A stretch of 7,766 nucleotides of DNA from the NCBI GenBank assembly GCA_025928215.1, contig JAICJW010000213.1, forward strand, positions 1 through 7,766, read 5' to 3'. Position numbers and translations under genes: made by a program. Origin of the DNA: Chloroflexia bacterium (GTDB taxonomy: Bacteria > Chloroflexota > Chloroflexia > Thermomicrobiales > JALYUS01). The notes under the pieces were generated by a model. It made no database searches and had not been told where the DNA came from. It saw only the letters and a program-made list of their open reading frames with translations. This document shows, in pieces, positions 5,792 through 7,766 of the stretch (positions within the stretch are counted from its first letter, which is position 1; the number at the start of each line of letters is the position of its first letter).

Positions 5792-6859
5792 ATGACGGCC
5801 ACACTCCCCGACATCGGCAAAATCTCCCCCGAAGTCTTCCAGCACCTCATCTTGCCCCACCTCGGCGCGCGGGATGCCCGCGTCCTCGTCCCGCCGCAAA
5901 ACGGCGTGGATGTCGGCGTCATCGCCATCGGCGGCGGGCAAGTGATGGCAGTGACGACTGACCCCGTCTTCATCGTCCCGGCGTACGGCTGGGAGCGGGC
6001 GGCGTGGTTCGCGCTGCATATCCTCGCCTCGGACGCCGCGACCTCCGGCCTCAAGCCGACCTACCTCACGATTGATCTCAACCTGCCCCTCGCCATCGAG
6101 ATGGACGGCCTGAACGCGATCTGGACGACCATCCATCGCGAGTGCGAGCGGCTTGGCATTGCCATCGTCGCGGGGCACACGGCGCGCTACGACGGCTGCG
6201 ACTTCCCGATGGTCGGCGGCGCGACGGTGATGAGCGTCGGGCCGGAGGACTCCTACGTCGTGCCGACGATGGCGCAAGTCGGCGACGCGGTGATCGTCAC
6301 GAAGGGCGCGGCGATCGAGGCGACGGGGCTGTTCGGTGTCTCCTTCCCCGCGCTCGTTGCGGAGAAGTGCGGCGCGGCGATGGCGCAAGGAGCGGCAGAT
6401 CTCTTCTGGCAGATGTCCGTCGTCGAGGACGCGATGACCGCTGTCAGCGTCGGCGTACGGGATAACGGTGTCACGGCGATGCACGACGCGACCGAGTGCG
6501 GCGTCTGGGGCGGGCTGTATGAGATCGCGCAGGCGGCAAACGTCGGTATGCGTATTGACCGGGCAGCAATCCCGGTCGCGGAGGCCGCCCGCGCCGTCTG
6601 CGACGCCTTCGCGATGGACCCCTATGCCGCGATCAGCGAGGGGACATTGCTGCTCACCTGCCGCCCGGAGAAGGCGGACGCCGTCGTGCGCGCGCTGGCG
6701 GCGAAAGGGATCGTCGGCAGCATCGTCGGCGAAGCGCTCCCCGCCGACCGGGGCATGACCGTCACGGAGAGCGGCACGGATCGCCCGCTCGTCCATCCGC
6801 GCGTTGACCCTTTCTGGAATGCCTTCGGGCAGGCGATGGCGCAGGTGACAGGCCAATGA
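5792..6859 (+). CDS. HypE-like AIR-synthase (PurM superfamily) protein in thiamine operon; candidate thiamine-phosphate kinase
   Basis: This 355-residue protein has the two-domain AIR-synthase fold shared by PurM, HypE, SelD and ThiL. N-terminal features are G9-K-I, N37-G-V-D40, T55-T-D57-P, L78-A-S-D81-A-A-T-S-G and V126-A-G-H129-T-A-R. The C-terminal domain has V227-T-A-M-H-D-A-T-E-C-G-V-W-G-G, close to HypE's R-D-A-T-R-G-G-V, then I-P-V-A-E-A-A-R-A-V-C and I-S-E-G-T-L-L-L. HypE's C-terminal Pro-Arg-Ile-Cys tail, which carries the carbamoyl/cyano group, is missing: the protein ends in Q-V-T-G-Q. It is therefore unlikely to mature hydrogenase. It is the first gene behind the TPP riboswitch and overlaps thiE by 4 bp. 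ThiL, which phosphorylates thiamine phosphate to TPP, is in the same superfamily, so replacing ThiL is the simplest role, though inferred. The ATG at 5792 has GGAGG 7 nt upstream; an in-frame GTG at 5732 lies inside the aptamer. Confidence 0.85.
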   Translation: MTATLPDIGKISPEVFQHLILPHLGARDARVLVPPQNGVDVGVIAIGGGQVMAVTTDPVFIVPAYGWERAAWFALHILASDAATSGLKPTYLTIDLNLPLAIEMDGLNAIWTTIHRECERLGIAIVAGHTARYDGCDFPMVGGATVMSVGPEDSYVVPTMAQVGDAVIVTKGAAIEATGLFGVSFPALVAEKCGAAMAQGAADLFWQMSVVEDAMTAVSVGVRDNGVTAMHDATECGVWGGLYEIAQAANVGMRIDRAAIPVAEAARAVCDAFAMDPYAAISEGTLLLTCRPEKADAVVRALAAKGIVGSIVGEALPADRGMTVTESGTDRPLVHPRVDPFWNAFGQAMAQVTGQ

Positions 6860-7524
6860 GCACATCTCTCGACCTCTCCGTCTACGTCATCCTCGACCGC
6901 GACTTTACGGCGGGCCGCTCGCTCGGAGAGATCGCGGGGGCGGCGATCCGGGGTGGCGCGACAATGCTGCAACTGCGGGACAAATCGAGCGACATCCACC
7001 GCTTCTACGCGGACGCGGCGGAGGTATTAGGAATCGCGCGGGCGGCGGGCGTGCCGCTCATCATCAATGACCGCGTGGACGTCGCCCTCGCGCTGGACGC
7101 GGACGGCGTCCATGTCGGGGAGGATGATCTGCCGGTCGAGGCGACGCGGCGGCTCGTCGGGCCGGATCGCTTCGTTGGCGCGTCAGCGGGCAGCGTTGAA
7201 GCGGCGCGAGCGGCGATCGCGGCGGGCGCGGATCATCTCGGCGTCGGCCCCGTCTATGAGGCGCGCGCCACGAAAACGGACGCCGGCCCACCCGTCGGCC
7301 TCGCGCTCGTTCATGACATTGCGGCATTCAGCCCCATTCCCGTCGTCGGTATCGGTGGCATCACGGCGGAGAACGCGGGGGCCGTGATCGCGGCGGGTGC
7401 GGCAGGCGTCGCCGTCATCTCTGCCATCGGCCTCGCCCCAGACGTGGAAAGGGCCACGCGCGCCCTCATACAATCCGTAGGGGCGGTGCTTGAACCGCCC
7501 TCCCAAGGCGGCACGAATCAATGA
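6856..7524 (+). CDS. thiE: Thiamine-phosphate synthase
   Basis: ThiE joins HMP-PP and the thiazole phosphate (HET-P) to make thiamine phosphate in the cytoplasm. The 222-residue protein has the expected motifs of the TIM barrel: M37-L-Q-L-R-D-K, I69-I-N-D72-R-V-D-V-A-L, G84-V-H-V-G-E-D-D91-L-P (D72 and D91 as Mg2+ ligands), then V-G-A-S, G-V-G-P-V-Y, the T-K-T-D-A-G-P-P-V-G phosphate loop and P-V-V-G-I-G-G-I. The usual S-x-H-S segment reads S-A-G-S, so the common His is Gly. The start overlaps the HypE-like gene stop (ATGA, 6856-6859), and the stop overlaps thiD in the same way. The last dozen or so residues (about 207-222) lie past the normal end and are encoded in part by a palindromic repeat, which is unusual. 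Identity is secure. Confidence 0.95.
   Translation: MSTSLDLSVYVILDRDFTAGRSLGEIAGAAIRGGATMLQLRDKSSDIHRFYADAAEVLGIARAAGVPLIINDRVDVALALDADGVHVGEDDLPVEATRRLVGPDRFVGASAGSVEAARAAIAAGADHLGVGPVYEARATKTDAGPPVGLALVHDIAAFSPIPVVGIGGITAENAGAVIAAGAAGVAVISAIGLAPDVERATRALIQSVGAVLEPPSQGGTNQ
7477..7504. repeat. Palindromic repeat, copy B, inside the 3' end of thiE
   Basis: GGGCGGT (7481-7487) and ACCGCCC (7494-7500) form a 7-bp stem with a 6-nt loop, in the same GTA..GGCG.T.C.TGAA.CGCCC frame as the copy at 4591-4618. Here it is translated as part of the ThiE tail (around residues 207-217) and lies just upstream of the thiD start, so it could affect coupling between the two genes. Confidence 0.6.
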
Positions 7525-7766
7525 GCGCATCGTCCTCAGTCCTCCCTCGTGCCCTGACCATCGCAGGCTCCGATTCCGGCGGCGGTGCGGGCATTCAGGC
7601 GGATTTAAAGACCTTTTCCGCCTTCGGCGTCTACGGCATGACCGTCCTGACGGCGATCACGGCGCAGAACACCGTCGGCGTGCAGGGCATCGAGACACTC
7701 ACACCCGCCTTCATCCGCACGCAGTTTGAGAGCGTTGTCAACGACATTGGTGTGGACGCGCTGAAG
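7521..7766 (+). CDS. thiD: Hydroxymethylpyrimidine/phosphomethylpyrimidine kinase (C-terminus beyond window)
   Basis: ThiD phosphorylates HMP and HMP-P to HMP-PP, the substrate of ThiE. The 82 residues in the window are the N-terminus of a ribokinase-fold ThiD: A-L-T-I-A-G-S17-D18-S-G-G-G-A-G-I-Q-A-D-L-K-T-F, then G-V-Y-G-M-T-V-L-T-A-I-T-A-Q-N-T and I-R-T-Q-F-E-S-V. The glycine-rich substrate-binding segment is intact. The catalytic cysteine region near residue 200 lies outside the window. The ATG overlaps the thiE stop (ATGA, 7521-7524); an AAGGCGG about 9 nt upstream can serve as Shine-Dalgarno. It completes a visible operon of HypE-like gene, thiE and thiD, which suits salvage or late-step thiamine synthesis; thiC and thiG are not seen here. 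Whether the full protein is fused to another domain cannot be told. Confidence 0.95.
   Translation, partial: MSASSSVLPRALTIAGSDSGGGAGIQADLKTFSAFGVYGMTVLTAITAQNTVGVQGIETLTPAFIRTQFESVVNDIGVDALK

Noticed and set aside
5555..6865. 436-residue minus-strand open frame opposite the HypE-like gene and riboswitch
   Set aside because: It runs antisense to a TPP riboswitch and a well-supported gene, and its sequence is Arg/Asp/His-rich with no family features.
1..7766. CRISPR arrays, tRNA or rRNA genes, insertion sequences
   Set aside because: No regularly spaced repeats, cloverleaf-type sequence, rRNA-like stretch or transposase motif was seen on either strand.

Overview
This 7.8 kb window of GC-rich bacterial chromosome has seven complete protein genes and two that run off its ends. 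The best guess for the host is a GC-rich Chloroflexota (perhaps the Thermomicrobia side). This rests on gene content, on anchored or lipidated surface proteins, and on GGGGCGRTT..GAAYCGCCCC-type palindromic repeats that I recall from that phylum. No rRNA or strict phylogenetic marker is present, so the assignment is an inference.

Layout. (1) Positions 1-1117, minus strand: the N-terminal 372 residues of an unrecognised secreted lipoprotein. (2) Positions 1204-2420, minus strand: a RES/Xre-type toxin-antitoxin operon. The helix-turn-helix antitoxin comes first, and a GTG-started RES-domain toxin (putative NAD+-degrading enzyme) overlaps its stop codon. A good sigma70-type promoter (TTGCGC-17-TACAAT) and a phased, symmetric four-half-site operator lie just upstream. 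(3) Positions 2557-4526, plus strand: a membrane-anchored clan GH-A-like glycosidase overlapping a membrane-anchored family-3 solute-binding protein, with no transporter subunits beside them. (4) Positions 4527-4691: a short convergent intergenic stretch carrying two palindromic repeats. (5) Positions 4692-5546, minus strand: an amidohydrolase-2/lactonase-type metal hydrolase. (6) Positions 5602 to the end, plus strand: a thiamine operon with promoter, TPP riboswitch, an apparent Shine-Dalgarno-sequestering stem, a HypE-like AIR-synthase-fold protein, thiE and thiD (cut by the window end).

The most interesting part is the thiamine operon. The gene directly behind the TPP riboswitch looks like HypE (hydrogenase maturation) in its PurM/AIR-synthase fold, but it lacks HypE's C-terminal Pro-Arg-Ile-Cys tail. 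It is translationally coupled by 4-bp ATGA overlaps to thiE and thiD. ThiD makes HMP-PP, ThiE joins it to the thiazole to give thiamine phosphate, and the last step normally needs ThiL, itself a PurM-fold kinase. The HypE-like protein is therefore a good candidate for a non-orthologous thiamine-phosphate kinase. The second highlight is the toxin-antitoxin operator, whose four CTCAYG half-sites are arranged about one centre directly downstream of the -10 element.
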